Shown in pieces: positions 17,845-27,389 of a DNA stretch of 64,000 nt. The notes below the pieces were generated by a model that worked only from the letters and a program-made list of their open reading frames with translations, searched no databases and had not been told where the DNA came from. Source of the stretch: Geminicoccaceae bacterium (GTDB lineage: Bacteria > Pseudomonadota > Alphaproteobacteria > Geminicoccales > Geminicoccaceae); contig JANQPX010000004.1 of the NCBI GenBank assembly GCA_028285265.1, forward strand, positions 62,001-126,000. Direction: 5' to 3'. Each line of letters begins with the position of its first letter. The first letter of the stretch is position 1. A program made the translations under genes and the position numbers.

Positions 17845-19050
17845 TCAAGAGTCCGATAGGAGTCGGTCGAGTTCTTCGATCGTCGCGTTGCGATCCGGCT
17901 GCAGGTCGTTTTCGAGCCACCAGTCTTCCAACTGCTTCAGGCGTTGTCCCAGATCTGGTCCAGTCGGTACACCTCGATCGATAAGGTCTTGCCCTCTTAG
18001 TGGAAAAGGCGGGATCTTTGGAATAGGGAGTGCGGCGTCAAGCTCGTCCAACGTCTTGGCGGAAAGTGCCAGGAGATCTCGATACGTGTCTTCACCGAGG
18101 CGATAGACCAATCGTCGGCTATCGGCCTCAGTGAGTGGAAGGGTGAAGCTTGGCTCTAGGGTCAACTGTTCAAGGCGCGAGAATTGGGCCTTTGAAAAGC
18201 GCCAGGCAGAAACAGCTCTAAGCGCTGATGGAGAGTCTTGGCTCGACCGCAAAACAGCTGCTAGTCGGACAAGGGCATCGCTATGGGGCGCCAAGGTCAC
18301 GAGGCGGACTAGAGAAGAGGGGTCGATATCAATCGACATAATGGGCGAGAGAATGTCCTGCTCGATCATCAAAGCCAGGGCCGAAGCCGCTTTGGTGGCA
18401 GAGAGCAGCTTTAGTACTTCACTTCGGATCCGTTCGCCGGAGATCTGCGCGAGCCCAGGCGCTGCTTCGCGACAGGCCTCCAATGCCGCTCGATCTGCTG
18501 GTGGCCGCCCGTAGCGAGCGTAGAACCGGAAATAACGGAGGATGCGTAGATAGTCCTCACGAACCCGGAGACGGGCATTCCCGACAAAACGAATCTTTCC
18601 AACCCTAAGATCCTCAAGGCCGCCAAAATAGTCAAAGAGCTGACCTCGTCGGTCAGCACTCATCGCGTTAATCGTGAAGTCACGGCGTGCCGCGTCTAAT
18701 TCGAAGTCGTCGGTGAATTCAACGATGGCGTGGCGGCCATCACAAGCAACGTCCTTTCTGAGGGTTGTGATTTCGAAGGAACGACCTTCAACGACAGCCG
18801 TGATCGTTCCATGTTTTAGGCCGGTGGGGAGTGCCTTGATGCCACTGCTTTCGAGCCGATCGATCACTTGATCGGGGAGGAGCGGTGTGGCGACGTCCAG
18901 GTCGACGTTAGGGGGTGATTGGCCCAAAAGCGCGTCGCGCACACAACCACCAACAAACCGTGCTGGCACGCCGCCTTCGGTTAGAACGTCCATCAGGCGA
19001 TGGCTTGTCTTGGCATCAAGCCAGACGGCTTGCGCCAATGATGCCTTCAT
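17845..19050 (-). CDS. cca: CCA tRNA nucleotidyltransferase
   Basis: This is a 401-residue class II nucleotidyltransferase. RFVGGCVRDALLG at 31-43 and DLDVAT near 50-55 carry the metal-binding acidic residues; ARRDFTINAMS and LRVREDYLRILRYFRF are the conserved template-site blocks. It adds or repairs the 3' CCA of tRNAs. I chose ATG 19050 because it overlaps the stop of the Nudix gene (ATGA); a start at 19125 would add 25 residues of other-frame sequence. It lies third in a DUF1285-Nudix-cca unit, an arrangement I know from other alphaproteobacteria. A tRNA gene that already encodes CCA lies just downstream. Confidence 0.95.
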   Translation of the reverse strand: MKASLAQAVWLDAKTSHRLMDVLTEGGVPARFVGGCVRDALLGQSPPNVDLDVATPLLPDQVIDRLESSGIKALPTGLKHGTITAVVEGRSFEITTLRKDVACDGRHAIVEFTDDFELDAARRDFTINAMSADRRGQLFDYFGGLEDLRVGKIRFVGNARLRVREDYLRILRYFRFYARYGRPPADRAALEACREAAPGLAQISGERIRSEVLKLLSATKAASALALMIEQDILSPIMSIDIDPSSLVRLVTLAPHSDALVRLAAVLRSSQDSPSALRAVSAWRFSKAQFSRLEQLTLEPSFTLPLTEADSRRLVYRLGEDTYRDLLALSAKTLDELDAALPIPKIPPFPLRGQDLIDRGVPTGPDLGQRLKQLEDWWLENDLQPDRNATIEELDRLLSDS

Positions 19051-19652
19051 GGAGCTTGAGGCGATGGTGCTTGAACTGTCAGGAGCCGGGAAAAATTGAC
19101 CAGCATGCCCGCCGTCGCCCCCCAAATAAAGCGGCCCTGATAGGGAAGAACGTAATAGCTTCGGCGTTGATTGTTTCGGATATGAGACTGGCGCTGATGA
19201 TTGGCTGGATCGAGAATGAAAGACAGCGGCAATTCAAAAATCTCGGCCACTTCGAAATCGTCAGGCGTGATGTCAAAGGGCGGTTCAATCCAACCAACTA
19301 CGGGGTGAATACGAAAACCGGTCGTCGTATCATAGGGTGCAAGTCGTTGGATAAGATCAACTTTTTTGGGATCTAGGCCGATTTCTTCTTCTGCTTCGCG
19401 AAGAGCTGCGGCTTCGATCGTCGCATCCTCAGGTTCGATCCGACCACCGGGGAAGCAGATCTGGCCGGCATGATCCTTGAGATGGTCCGTTCGTTTTGTA
19501 AGAAGCACGGTCGGACCGTCCATGCGGTCGACCAAACCGATCAAGACAGCAGCTGGCAATCTAGGGCTGGCTGGCGCCGCCTCGTCCCCGCAGATCTCGC
19601 CCTGAGACGAAAAGTGAAGAATTTTGCGGAGATGTTCGCGCGTAAATTGCAC
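19047..19652 (-). CDS. NudL-like Nudix hydrolase (putative CoA pyrophosphatase)
   Basis: This is a 201-residue protein. The Nudix box is CFPGGRIEPEDATIEAALREAEEEIG-like at about 66-92 (REAEEEIGL intact), with Asp at the first Glu position as in the NudL/CoAse subgroup. The preceding LLTKRTDHLKDHAGQICFPGG is the UPF0035/CoA-pyrophosphatase signature. It would cleave the diphosphate of CoA or acyl-CoA derivatives in the cytoplasm. It is translationally coupled to the cca gene (ATGA overlap) and follows DUF1285 by about 90 bp. Confidence 0.9.
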   Translation of the reverse strand: MQFTREHLRKILHFSSQGEICGDEAAPASPRLPAAVLIGLVDRMDGPTVLLTKRTDHLKDHAGQICFPGGRIEPEDATIEAAALREAEEEIGLDPKKVDLIQRLAPYDTTTGFRIHPVVGWIEPPFDITPDDFEVAEIFELPLSFILDPANHQRQSHIRNNQRRSYYVLPYQGRFIWGATAGMLVNFSRLLTVQAPSPQAP

Positions 19653-19743
19653 TATTGCCTCGCATAATCAGAAAAACCCTCTAACATTATGATCCATCAT
19701 TGCTTTTGCAGCAACATGACAAAGCAATGACGTCGTCGTTGCA

Positions 19744-20328
19744 TCACTCGAGTGGAAAGAATTGGCCGGCACTCCAAACACCATAGCGGGATGCATCTTC
19801 GGTCGTATAGCTCTCCCCTAGATCGACCAACTCATAGTAGGTTGGCCGAGATAGCCGGCCCTCTAGACCTGGCCGGATTTCGATATAGGGAATCAGATCC
19901 TTGGTATCGCCTACCTTTGGCCGACGTAAACGAAGCGGGTGGTCCGGACCGATTGCGACCCATTCATCGAGATTGGTCTTCGCGTAGATGGTCTGGAGCT
20001 GTCCAGATCCTTGGGTCGAAAGCTCGATCACGATGAAGGGGGCATCTTCTACCTCGATGCGTCCCCGCTCGACCGGGGTAATCAGCCAATAGTCCCCATC
20101 GTCCTCACGGCTTAAAACACTGGCGAAAAGCTTGACCAATGGTTTTCTTGCGATAGGTCGACCCTCATGGTGCCATGTGCCGTCACGGTCGATCCTCATA
20201 TGGTAGACGCGCTCGCTGGTCTGACTCAATTCGAGGCCAGTATCTGCTGCTCTAGGGGACGCATCTGCGGTCCTTGGGGGTTGATCAGAAGTGACCTTGC
20301 TCATCATACTCGGTCTAGGCATATCCAT
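19744..20328 (-). CDS. DUF1285 family protein
   Basis: This is a 194-residue cytoplasmic protein. About 40 N-terminal residues are variable and low in structure, so the true start may be one of the internal Met codons at residues 3, 8 or 9. The conserved core begins at about residue 43 with MRIDRDGTWHHEGRPIARKPLVKLFAS and continues with DGDYWLITPVERGRIEVEDAPF, typical of DUF1285. It ends with YTTEDASRYGVWSAGQFFPL. The function is unknown. It heads the Nudix-cca unit and is divergent, about 90 bp, from the MoxR operon, a conserved alphaproteobacterial arrangement. Confidence 0.88.
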   Translation of the reverse strand: MDMPRPSMMSKVTSDQPPRTADASPRAADTGLELSQTSERVYHMRIDRDGTWHHEGRPIARKPLVKLFASVLSREDDGDYWLITPVERGRIEVEDAPFIVIELSTQGSGQLQTIYAKTNLDEWVAIGPDHPLRLRRPKVGDTKDLIPYIEIRPGLEGRLSRPTYYELVDLGESYTTEDASRYGVWSAGQFFPLE

Positions 20329-20420
20329 CGCTTTGCCATTGGTCGGCGAGCTAATATGAGCAAGCCTTCCTTCAGGGCGCCGGATCCTTCAAACACACCT
20401 TCGAGGTATAGTCATCGATC

Positions 20421-21413
20421 ATGTCTGACAATATAGATACGGCAGTTATCGACCAAATCGACGACGCGATCGAGACGTTCGCTAAAGCTCGTCACGAAAT
20501 CGGCCAAGCCATTTTCGGCCAAGAACGTGTTGTTGAAGAATCTCTTATCACGATCTTAGCGGGCGGTCATGTGCTCTTGGTGGGAGTCCCCGGGCTCGCA
20601 AAGACCCTTCTTGTCGAGACGCTAGGCACGGTTCTCGGCCTTAGCCAAAAGCGTGTGCAGTTTACGCCTGATCTGATGCCTGCCGATATCCTGGGATCAG
20701 AGGTTCTGGAAGAGAACGAAGCGGGGCAGCGAAGCTTTCGATTTATTGAGGGGCCAGTTTTTTGCCAGCTGCTCATGGCCGATGAGATCAATCGCGCGAG
20801 CCCGAGGACACAAGCGGCTTTGCTTCAGGCGATGCAAGAGCGGCATGTGACGATTGCTGGTCATGATCATGTATTGCCATCGCCATTTCATGTGCTCGCC
20901 ACCCAAAATCCGATCGAGCAGGAAGGCACTTATCCTCTCCCCGAGGCGCAACTGGATCGTTTTTTACTCCAGATCAATGTTGACTATCCCGAGGAGGAAA
21001 TCGAGCGCCGTATCATGATCGAGACCACCGACGCAACCGAGGTCGAGGTCAAACCAACGATGACGGCGGAAACCTTGCTAGGTGCGCAAAGCCTGCTCCG
21101 CCACGTTCCCGTGGGCGATAGTGTGGTGGATGCCATCTTAAAGCTTGTCCGAGCCAGTCGGCCGGTAACGTGCCCTGATCCTGAGCTGGCACCAATGATT
21201 GCTTGGGGACCAGGGCCGCGAGCCGGCCAGGCGTTGATGCTTGCGGTTCGAGCGCGCGCTCTTTTACAGCAGCGCCTCGCTCCATCGCTGGATGATGTGC
21301 TGGCATTGGCAGGACCTGTGCTTCGCCACCGCATGGCGCTCACCTTCACGGCGCGCGCTGAGGGCATGACTCTCGATGGCTTGATCAAACGCCTTTGCAC
21401 TATAGTTGAATGA
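20421..21413 (+). CDS. MoxR-family AAA+ ATPase
   Basis: This is a 330-residue AAA+ protein with Walker A GVPGLAKT at 55-62 and Walker B LLMADEIN near 117-124, followed by RASPRTQAALLQAMQE. It also has sensor 1 (VLATQNPIEQEGTYPLPEAQLDRF) and a lid domain at the C-terminus (GPRAGQALMLAVRARALL). MoxR ATPases act as chaperones that mature partner proteins bearing vWA or DUF58 domains. Its TGA overlaps the next start (ATGA), and DUF58 follows, so the partner is probably that protein. Confidence 0.93.
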   Translation: MSDNIDTAVIDQIDDAIETFAKARHEIGQAIFGQERVVEESLITILAGGHVLLVGVPGLAKTLLVETLGTVLGLSQKRVQFTPDLMPADILGSEVLEENEAGQRSFRFIEGPVFCQLLMADEINRASPRTQAALLQAMQERHVTIAGHDHVLPSPFHVLATQNPIEQEGTYPLPEAQLDRFLLQINVDYPEEEIERRIMIETTDATEVEVKPTMTAETLLGAQSLLRHVPVGDSVVDAILKLVRASRPVTCPDPELAPMIAWGPGPRAGQALMLAVRARALLQQRLAPSLDDVLALAGPVLRHRMALTFTARAEGMTLDGLIKRLCTIVE

Positions 21414-22333
21414 ACATGGCGAATGGGGCGAAGCAGGAGCAAAGCAGGCGGGAAGAGGCGGTTTCCGGCATCCATCAGCGTGCCGAGCTGCTGGCAGACC
21501 GGTTGCCACCACTGCTGGTTGCCGCAGAACGTGTTGCTATGACAGTGGTGCAAGGCGTGCATGGCCGGCGTCGTGCGGGTGTGGGCGAGACGTTCTGGCA
21601 GTTTCGCCCCTACCAACAAGGTGAGCCAATTGGCAATATTGATTGGCGGCAGTCCGCCCGTTCAGATCAGCTCTTTCTTCGCGATCAAGAGTGGGAAGCA
21701 GCCGAAAGCGTTTGGCTTTGGGCAGACGGTTCCGCTTCGATGGATTATCGCTCCGATCAATCTGTTCCTACTAAAGACGACCGAGCCCTCCTCCTAGTGC
21801 TGGCACTTGCAGCCCTTTTGACGCGGGCCGGCGAGCGTATTGCGCTTCTCGGATCAGGCGAACGACCGACAGGAGGTCGCGCGGGCCTTATAAAATTTTG
21901 CGATCAACTCGTGAGGCAAGGAAAGAGCGAAGAGGATTTGCCGAAGACTGAAACGCTTCCTGCGCATGCGCGTGTCGTGATGATCAGCGACTTTTTTGCA
22001 CCTCTGGACCAGCTGAAGATCTGGCTCCGAGGCATCGCTGGTGTTGGCGCTCGTGGCCATCTCCTGCAAGTCATCGATCCCGCGGAGGAGGATCTTCCAT
22101 TTGGAGGTCGAGTCCGGTTTGACGACATGGAGGACGTCGACAGCTTTGCGTTGATTAGCAATGTCGACAGCGTGCGCGATCGTTATCAACAGCGCTTTCG
22201 CGCCCATATCGACGGTGTCGCCGATCTTTGCCGTTCGCTCGGCTTAGCTGCAGCGCTACATCGAACGTCGTCACCTGCCGAACCAGCCTTGCTTGCGCTC
22301 TACAATGCGCTTGCCGGCACGGTAAGAGGCTAG
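21410..22333 (+). CDS. DUF58 (vWA-like) protein
   Basis: This is a 307-residue protein. The DUF58 hallmark GRRRAGVGETFWQFRPYQQGEPIGNIDWRQSARSDQLFLRD is at residues of about 51-92; the following LWADGSASMDY carries a degenerate DxSxS-like metal site. There is no signal peptide or membrane segment. It starts at ATG 21410 overlapping the moxR stop; ATG 21416 is an alternative. In related operons DUF58 proteins are the direct partners of MoxR. It is followed after 3 bases by the DUF4159 gene. Confidence 0.92.
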   Translation: MNMANGAKQEQSRREEAVSGIHQRAELLADRLPPLLVAAERVAMTVVQGVHGRRRAGVGETFWQFRPYQQGEPIGNIDWRQSARSDQLFLRDQEWEAAESVWLWADGSASMDYRSDQSVPTKDDRALLLVLALAALLTRAGERIALLGSGERPTGGRAGLIKFCDQLVRQGKSEEDLPKTETLPAHARVVMISDFFAPLDQLKIWLRGIAGVGARGHLLQVIDPAEEDLPFGGRVRFDDMEDVDSFALISNVDSVRDRYQQRFRAHIDGVADLCRSLGLAAALHRTSSPAEPALLALYNALAGTVRG

Positions 22334-22336
22334 TCG

Positions 22337-25102
22337 ATGCTCAACTTGGGGCTGATCGGCTTCACTCATCCCTGGCTGCTCGCTTTGCTAGTGGCCCTCC
22401 CGGCGCTCTGGTGGTTGCTCCGGATCACACCGCCATCGCCGAAGCTGGTTCGCTTCCCGGCAGTCCGATTTTTCCTTGGGATTGAGCCTGAGGAAGAGAC
22501 ATCCGCGCGCACTCCACTATGGCTCCTTATCCTTCGTTTGTTCATGGCGGCCCTGTTGATCATTGCTCTCGCTGGTCCGATTTGGAGTCCAGATGCAGAC
22601 ATCGACGGTGATGGGCCGTTGGTCTTGGTGGTCGACGATGGCTGGGCCTCGGCACCTCGGTGGAACGAGCGACTTCAGGCAATGGAGCGCTTCACCGAGC
22701 GTGCCGTCCGACAAAATCGAGAAGTGATTCTATTGGGCACGGCGCCTGATCCCCAAATCCCATACTTCCAGCGTTTCGGTGCCTCGGACGCGCTTCCAAG
22801 CATTGCCAGCTGGCAACCTAAGCCGTGGCCCACGGCACGTGGCTTGGCACTCGAGCGGCTCGAGCAGGAGGATTTTGAAGAACCTCAAATTCTTTGGCTG
22901 AGCGACGGGGTTGCAGCTGATGAAGAAGCGCGGCAGCAGGCCGAGCGTTTTCGTACGGCGCTTGGATCGCTCGGGAGCCTGACCATCCTTGCATCGCCGG
23001 CTGCCGATCGAGCCTTCTTGTTGCGCCAACCTGATAGTGAAGAGGCTGAGCTGATTGTCGAGGCCGTCCGGCCCGCAGCAGGCCCAGAGCGCACGGTGGG
23101 ATTGCGGGTGCTCGGACCGAAAGGTGAGGTTCTTGCGCGCCAACCGATGGTCTTTCCAACCGGGACGACCGAGGCATCGGTAACCGTCAATTTGCCGCGC
23201 GATCTTCGAAATCAGATTGCCCGGCTCGAAATCGACCCACTAGAAGGCGTAGGGGGGGCTGTTCTGCTCGACGAGCGCTGGCTCCGGCGTTCTGTTGGTC
23301 TTGTCGGGTTGAGCGCTGAGCGAACCGCACAGCCACTCCTCTCCGAACTCTATTACATCGAGCGAGCGCTTGATCTTCACGCCGACATTGCGAAAGACGA
23401 AATTTCAGCGCTGCTGGATCAGGACCTGTCTGCCATTGTTCTGACCGATAGTGCACAAATCAGCGAGGACCATCGGGTCGCCCTCGGCGAGTGGGTTGCT
23501 GAAGGTGGTGTCTTGCTGCGATTTGCTGGTCCAAGGCTTGCAAATGCCGAGTTTGACAACCTCGTGCCCGTGCCACTGAGGCGTGGCGACCGTTTCCTTG
23601 ATGGCACGTTGTCCTGGGCGCGCCCTTTGCCGCTTGTCGGATTCGAAGAGAGTAGTCCGCTTGGTGGTCTGCCGGTCCCCGAAGAGGACGTCGTTGTCAC
23701 GCGCCAAGTCCTGGCCCAACCAGGACCGGCCCTCGCTGCGCATAGTTGGGCTAGGCTTGAGGATGGCACGCCGCTGATCACAGGAGAGCGCCGTGGTGAC
23801 GGGTGGTTGGTTTTAGTACACACCACTGCCAACAGCGACTGGTCGTCATTGCCCTTGTCGGGTGTGTTTGTCGACCTCCTCAGACGTATTATCGGCCTTG
23901 GCTCAGGGACGGGCAGTGCTCTAGAAGGAGTCCTTTCCCCAATTGAGGTGCTCAATGCGCGGGGACAGCTGGTCGAGCCAGGCCCTGAAGTTTTACCTGT
24001 TGCCGGCGACCAAATTGCTGAAACTGTTGCCAGCGCTTTGAATCCGCCGGGCCTCTATGGCTTGATCGATGCTGGCGATGAAAGTCCAAGGCAGGCGTTG
24101 AACCTGAGCGGCGCGATTGGCGAACTTAAGGCGCTTACAGACGTTGAACTTGGCGATAATGTCCATGGATATGAGCCCGCGCATGAATTGAGTCTCATGC
24201 CTTGGTTACTGCTCGCCGCCTTGTTGTTGGCTTTGATTGATATGCTCATCTCTCTATGGCTTCGCGGACTCTTGCCTGCCTTGCCAGGCGCGAAACGAGG
24301 GGTTGGGCAAGGAGCGTCAGCCGCTTGCATGGCGATCGTGATGATCCTTGGCCATCAGGCCGAAGCTCAAACCGCGTCTGACGAACGTGTGCTACAATCC
24401 GCGAACGAAACCCGTCTTGCCTATGTCGTCACCGGCCTTCAGGCGGTTGACGACGTGAGCCGAGCTGGACTTGATGGCTTGAGTCTCGTCTTGAATCGTC
24501 GCACTGCCGTTGAGGCTGGCGAGCCTCTGCCAGTCAATCTGAGTGTCGACGATCTCAATCTATATCCGCTCCTTTATTGGCCAATCCCGCCAGCACATCC
24601 CGACATTTCGTCGAGTGTACGTGATCGCGTCGATGCCTATCTTCGCCAAGGTGGGATGATTCTTTTCGATACCGGCGATGCCGGGGCCATGATTCCAGGA
24701 CAGCGAGGCGGCGGTGCAGGTGAGCGGCGTTTAAGAGAGCTTTTGCGCGGCATCAACCTTCCGCCACTAGAACCCGTGCCGGAAGATCATACCCTCACAC
24801 GTTCCTTCTACTTGCTCCAGGACTTTCCTGGACGCTGGACAGGACGTCCCGTCTGGGTCGACCGTCCGCCCCCAAGCGTTAATGATGGTGTTTCGTCGGT
24901 GATTATTGGTAGCCATGATTGGGCTGCGGCTTGGGCGATCGACAGCTTTACCATGCCGATGTTCCCGGTCATGCCTGGAGGTGAGCGTCAACGCGAGATG
25001 GCCAATCGCTTCGGGGTCAACCTCGTCATGTACGCGCTGACAGGAAATTACAAGACAGATCAAGTCCATATTCCGGCGTTGCTTGAGAGGCTCGGGCAAT
25101 GA
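22337..25102 (+). CDS. BatA-N / DUF4159 membrane protein
   Basis: This is a 921-residue inner-membrane protein. The N-terminus (FTHPWLLALLVALPALWWLL, then PKLVRFPAVRFF) is a BatA-type aerotolerance N-domain with two helices near residues 8-30 and 56-78. A periplasmic or cytosolic alpha/beta region follows, then another helix pair near 615-640 (LMPWLLLAALLLALIDMLI). The C-terminal 220 residues are DUF4159 (LVLNRRTAVEAGEPL, YPLLYWPIPP, YLRQGGMILFDTGDAG), a glutamine-amidotransferase-like fold. It overlaps the next gene (ATGA). The family is conserved but has no established biochemical role; envelope maintenance is suggested by Bat-type homologues. Confidence 0.9.
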   Translation: MLNLGLIGFTHPWLLALLVALPALWWLLRITPPSPKLVRFPAVRFFLGIEPEEETSARTPLWLLILRLFMAALLIIALAGPIWSPDADIDGDGPLVLVVDDGWASAPRWNERLQAMERFTERAVRQNREVILLGTAPDPQIPYFQRFGASDALPSIASWQPKPWPTARGLALERLEQEDFEEPQILWLSDGVAADEEARQQAERFRTALGSLGSLTILASPAADRAFLLRQPDSEEAELIVEAVRPAAGPERTVGLRVLGPKGEVLARQPMVFPTGTTEASVTVNLPRDLRNQIARLEIDPLEGVGGAVLLDERWLRRSVGLVGLSAERTAQPLLSELYYIERALDLHADIAKDEISALLDQDLSAIVLTDSAQISEDHRVALGEWVAEGGVLLRFAGPRLANAEFDNLVPVPLRRGDRFLDGTLSWARPLPLVGFEESSPLGGLPVPEEDVVVTRQVLAQPGPALAAHSWARLEDGTPLITGERRGDGWLVLVHTTANSDWSSLPLSGVFVDLLRRIIGLGSGTGSALEGVLSPIEVLNARGQLVEPGPEVLPVAGDQIAETVASALNPPGLYGLIDAGDESPRQALNLSGAIGELKALTDVELGDNVHGYEPAHELSLMPWLLLAALLLALIDMLISLWLRGLLPALPGAKRGVGQGASAACMAIVMILGHQAEAQTASDERVLQSANETRLAYVVTGLQAVDDVSRAGLDGLSLVLNRRTAVEAGEPLPVNLSVDDLNLYPLLYWPIPPAHPDISSSVRDRVDAYLRQGGMILFDTGDAGAMIPGQRGGGAGERRLRELLRGINLPPLEPVPEDHTLTRSFYLLQDFPGRWTGRPVWVDRPPPSVNDGVSSVIIGSHDWAAAWAIDSFTMPMFPVMPGGERQREMANRFGVNLVMYALTGNYKTDQVHIPALLERLGQ

Positions 25103-27183
25103 CCGACGCTGCCGTTTCACTCGCCTTCTCCCCTCTTTTGCCGGTGTGGCTGCTTGCAGCGCTGGGTGTGGCAATTCTCTTGGTGGCTGGCCTCGGTCTT
25201 TGGCGCCGAGCCAAGGGGACGCTCTTTAGGACGGCGATGTTGAGCTTAGGCTTGCTCGCATTGATTAATCCTGTGGCAATTGAAGAAGAGCGGGATCCGA
25301 TCGATGATGTTGTCCTTCTGGTCACTGACCGCTCCCCTTCGCAAGCGATCGGCGATCGTCCTGATGAGGTCAACGAGGCGTCGACAAGGCTTCGGGAAAG
25401 CCTGGAAGCGCTCTCCGATACCGAGTTGGTTGAGACCACTGTGACAGGCGAGGGCAAGGGCGGTACGCGGCTTTTCAAGACTTTAACAACCGCTATCGCT
25501 GAAATCGGTCGACAGAATCTTTCGGGCGTTGCCGTCGTGACGGACGGACAGGTTCACGATATCCCTGAAGAAATTACCAACCTCGAGCTTGGATCGCCGG
25601 TACATGTTCTGCTGACCGGGCGGCCGGATGAGATTGATCGGCGGCTCGTGGTTGACGAAGTCCCAAGCTACGGCGTGGTTGGCGATCCGCTTGAGATGGA
25701 TTTTCGGGTCGAGGAGCTCGGGCCAGTTGGCGCAAGTTCGCCTGTGACGGTCACCCTTCGGCAGAATGGCGAAATCGTTGAGCAACTTCAGGCGATGCCG
25801 GGACAAATGGAGTCATTGGTGATCGAGCTGGATCGCGCCGGTCAAACGGTGATCGAGCTTGAGGTTGAGCCGTTGACTGATGAACTCACCCTCCAGAACA
25901 ATCGCCAAGTATTTTTTATCAATGGCGTGCGCGACCGTCTCCGGGTGTTGTTGGTCTCAGGCCAGCCCTATCCCGGACTTCGTGTCTGGCGAAACCTTCT
26001 CAAAGCGGACCCTGCCGTCGATCTTGTGCATTTCACCATCCTTCGTCCGCCGGAAAAGCAAGATGGGACGCCGATCCGCGAATTGGCGCTCATCGCTTTT
26101 CCATCGCGTGAACTCTTCGAGGTGAAGCTTGGTGAATTCGATCTGGTCATTTTCGATCGGTACTCGCGCCGCGGCCTTCTTCCACTCGCTTATCTCGACA
26201 ATGTTGCAGCCTATGTCGAGGATGGTGGCGCTCTTTTGGAGATCGCTGGGCCGGAATTCGCTCATCCGTTGAGCTTGTATCGCACGCCGCTTGCCCGCGT
26301 GTTGCCGGCGCGACCATCTGGTGTTGTGTATGATCAAGGCTTCGTGCCCCTGACCACAGAAACTGGCGACCGGCACCCCGTCACCCGAGACCTCGCTCAA
26401 ACCACACAGATCGGTGAAGATGGAACCAGCGCTCCGGGCTGGGGGCGTTGGTTCCGTCAGGTTGATGTTGAGGTCAGCGACAGCGATGTGCTCATGACGG
26501 GTGCCGCCGAGCGTCCGCTCCTCGTGCTTGACCGAATTGGTGAGGGTAGGGTGGCTCAGCTTCTGTCGGACCACCCATGGCTTTGGGCTAGAGGTGTCGA
26601 AGAGGGCGGACCGCAAGGGCTTTTGCTCCGGCGATTGGTGCATTGGCTTATGCAGGAGCCGGAACTCGAGGAGGAAATGCTCCTTGCTGCCCCCCAAGGC
26701 GAGCAAATCCTGATCGAGCGCCGCTCCCTCGATGATGTCGTGGGTGAGATCGACGTCATTGCGCCGTCGGGCGAAACGCTCAGCGTGGAACTCGACGCTG
26801 TTGGCGACGGTATCGGTCATGCCGACTTTCTGGCAGAAGAACGTGGTCTCTATCGCATAGAAGACGATGATCTCGTCACGTATGCTGCCATTCGTCCTAT
26901 CAGCAATCTCGAGCTTGCTGATATGCGCGCCACCGATGGTGTGCTTTCACCACTTGCTGATAGCACTGGAGGGGCATTGGTCTGGCTTGCAGAAGATGGG
27001 ATGCCTTCGCTACGCAAGGTGGGCGAGGGCCGCGCGACGAGCGGTCGGGATTGGCTTGGTTTCCTTAGAAAGGAGCGGTATCTGGTGACAGGCGCTAACC
27101 AAACGCCCCTTCTTCCCGCTGTTCTTGCAGTGCTCCTCCTACTCGGCACACTTGGCGCTGCTTGGTATCGAGAAGGTCGCTGA
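25099..27183 (+). CDS. Inner-membrane protein of the MoxR operon (amidotransferase-like / vWA-like)
   Basis: This is a 694-residue protein. Two helices at about 15-35 and 43-60 open the protein and one closes it (PLLPAVLAVLLLLGTLGAAWY near 669-689). Between them lies a large soluble part with a vWA-like start (DDVVLLVTDRSPSQAIGDR) and a glutamine-amidotransferase-like segment (LLVSGQPYPGLRVWRNLL, VIFDRYSRRGLLPLAYL). No intact catalytic triad is evident. It is the last gene of the moxR operon and overlaps the DUF4159 gene. It should work with the other three at the inner membrane; the exact role is unknown. Confidence 0.85.
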   Translation: MTDAAVSLAFSPLLPVWLLAALGVAILLVAGLGLWRRAKGTLFRTAMLSLGLLALINPVAIEEERDPIDDVVLLVTDRSPSQAIGDRPDEVNEASTRLRESLEALSDTELVETTVTGEGKGGTRLFKTLTTAIAEIGRQNLSGVAVVTDGQVHDIPEEITNLELGSPVHVLLTGRPDEIDRRLVVDEVPSYGVVGDPLEMDFRVEELGPVGASSPVTVTLRQNGEIVEQLQAMPGQMESLVIELDRAGQTVIELEVEPLTDELTLQNNRQVFFINGVRDRLRVLLVSGQPYPGLRVWRNLLKADPAVDLVHFTILRPPEKQDGTPIRELALIAFPSRELFEVKLGEFDLVIFDRYSRRGLLPLAYLDNVAAYVEDGGALLEIAGPEFAHPLSLYRTPLARVLPARPSGVVYDQGFVPLTTETGDRHPVTRDLAQTTQIGEDGTSAPGWGRWFRQVDVEVSDSDVLMTGAAERPLLVLDRIGEGRVAQLLSDHPWLWARGVEEGGPQGLLLRRLVHWLMQEPELEEEMLLAAPQGEQILIERRSLDDVVGEIDVIAPSGETLSVELDAVGDGIGHADFLAEERGLYRIEDDDLVTYAAIRPISNLELADMRATDGVLSPLADSTGGALVWLAEDGMPSLRKVGEGRATSGRDWLGFLRKERYLVTGANQTPLLPAVLAVLLLLGTLGAAWYREGR

Positions 27184-27389
27184 CGCCAAGCTAACGACAG
27201 GTAAGCAACCTGCACGTCCGAATAAGGCTTGGTCGGTCGTACCCTGAGCACGACGATGGGCGGTGGATCGTTCACAGGACATCGTATTGATATCCAAAAC
27301 GGACCAATCAACCGCCTGACCTATCGTCAAGTTTCATTCTCGATCAGCATCGTCGCCGGTTATGCGGCGAGCACATGCTGTGTCGGTGC

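Noticed and set aside
27184-27389. Hairpin TCGCCG/CGGCGA near 27350 as a terminator of rpoD
   Set aside because: The stem is present, but no T-run follows on the rpoD strand, so I cannot support a terminator.
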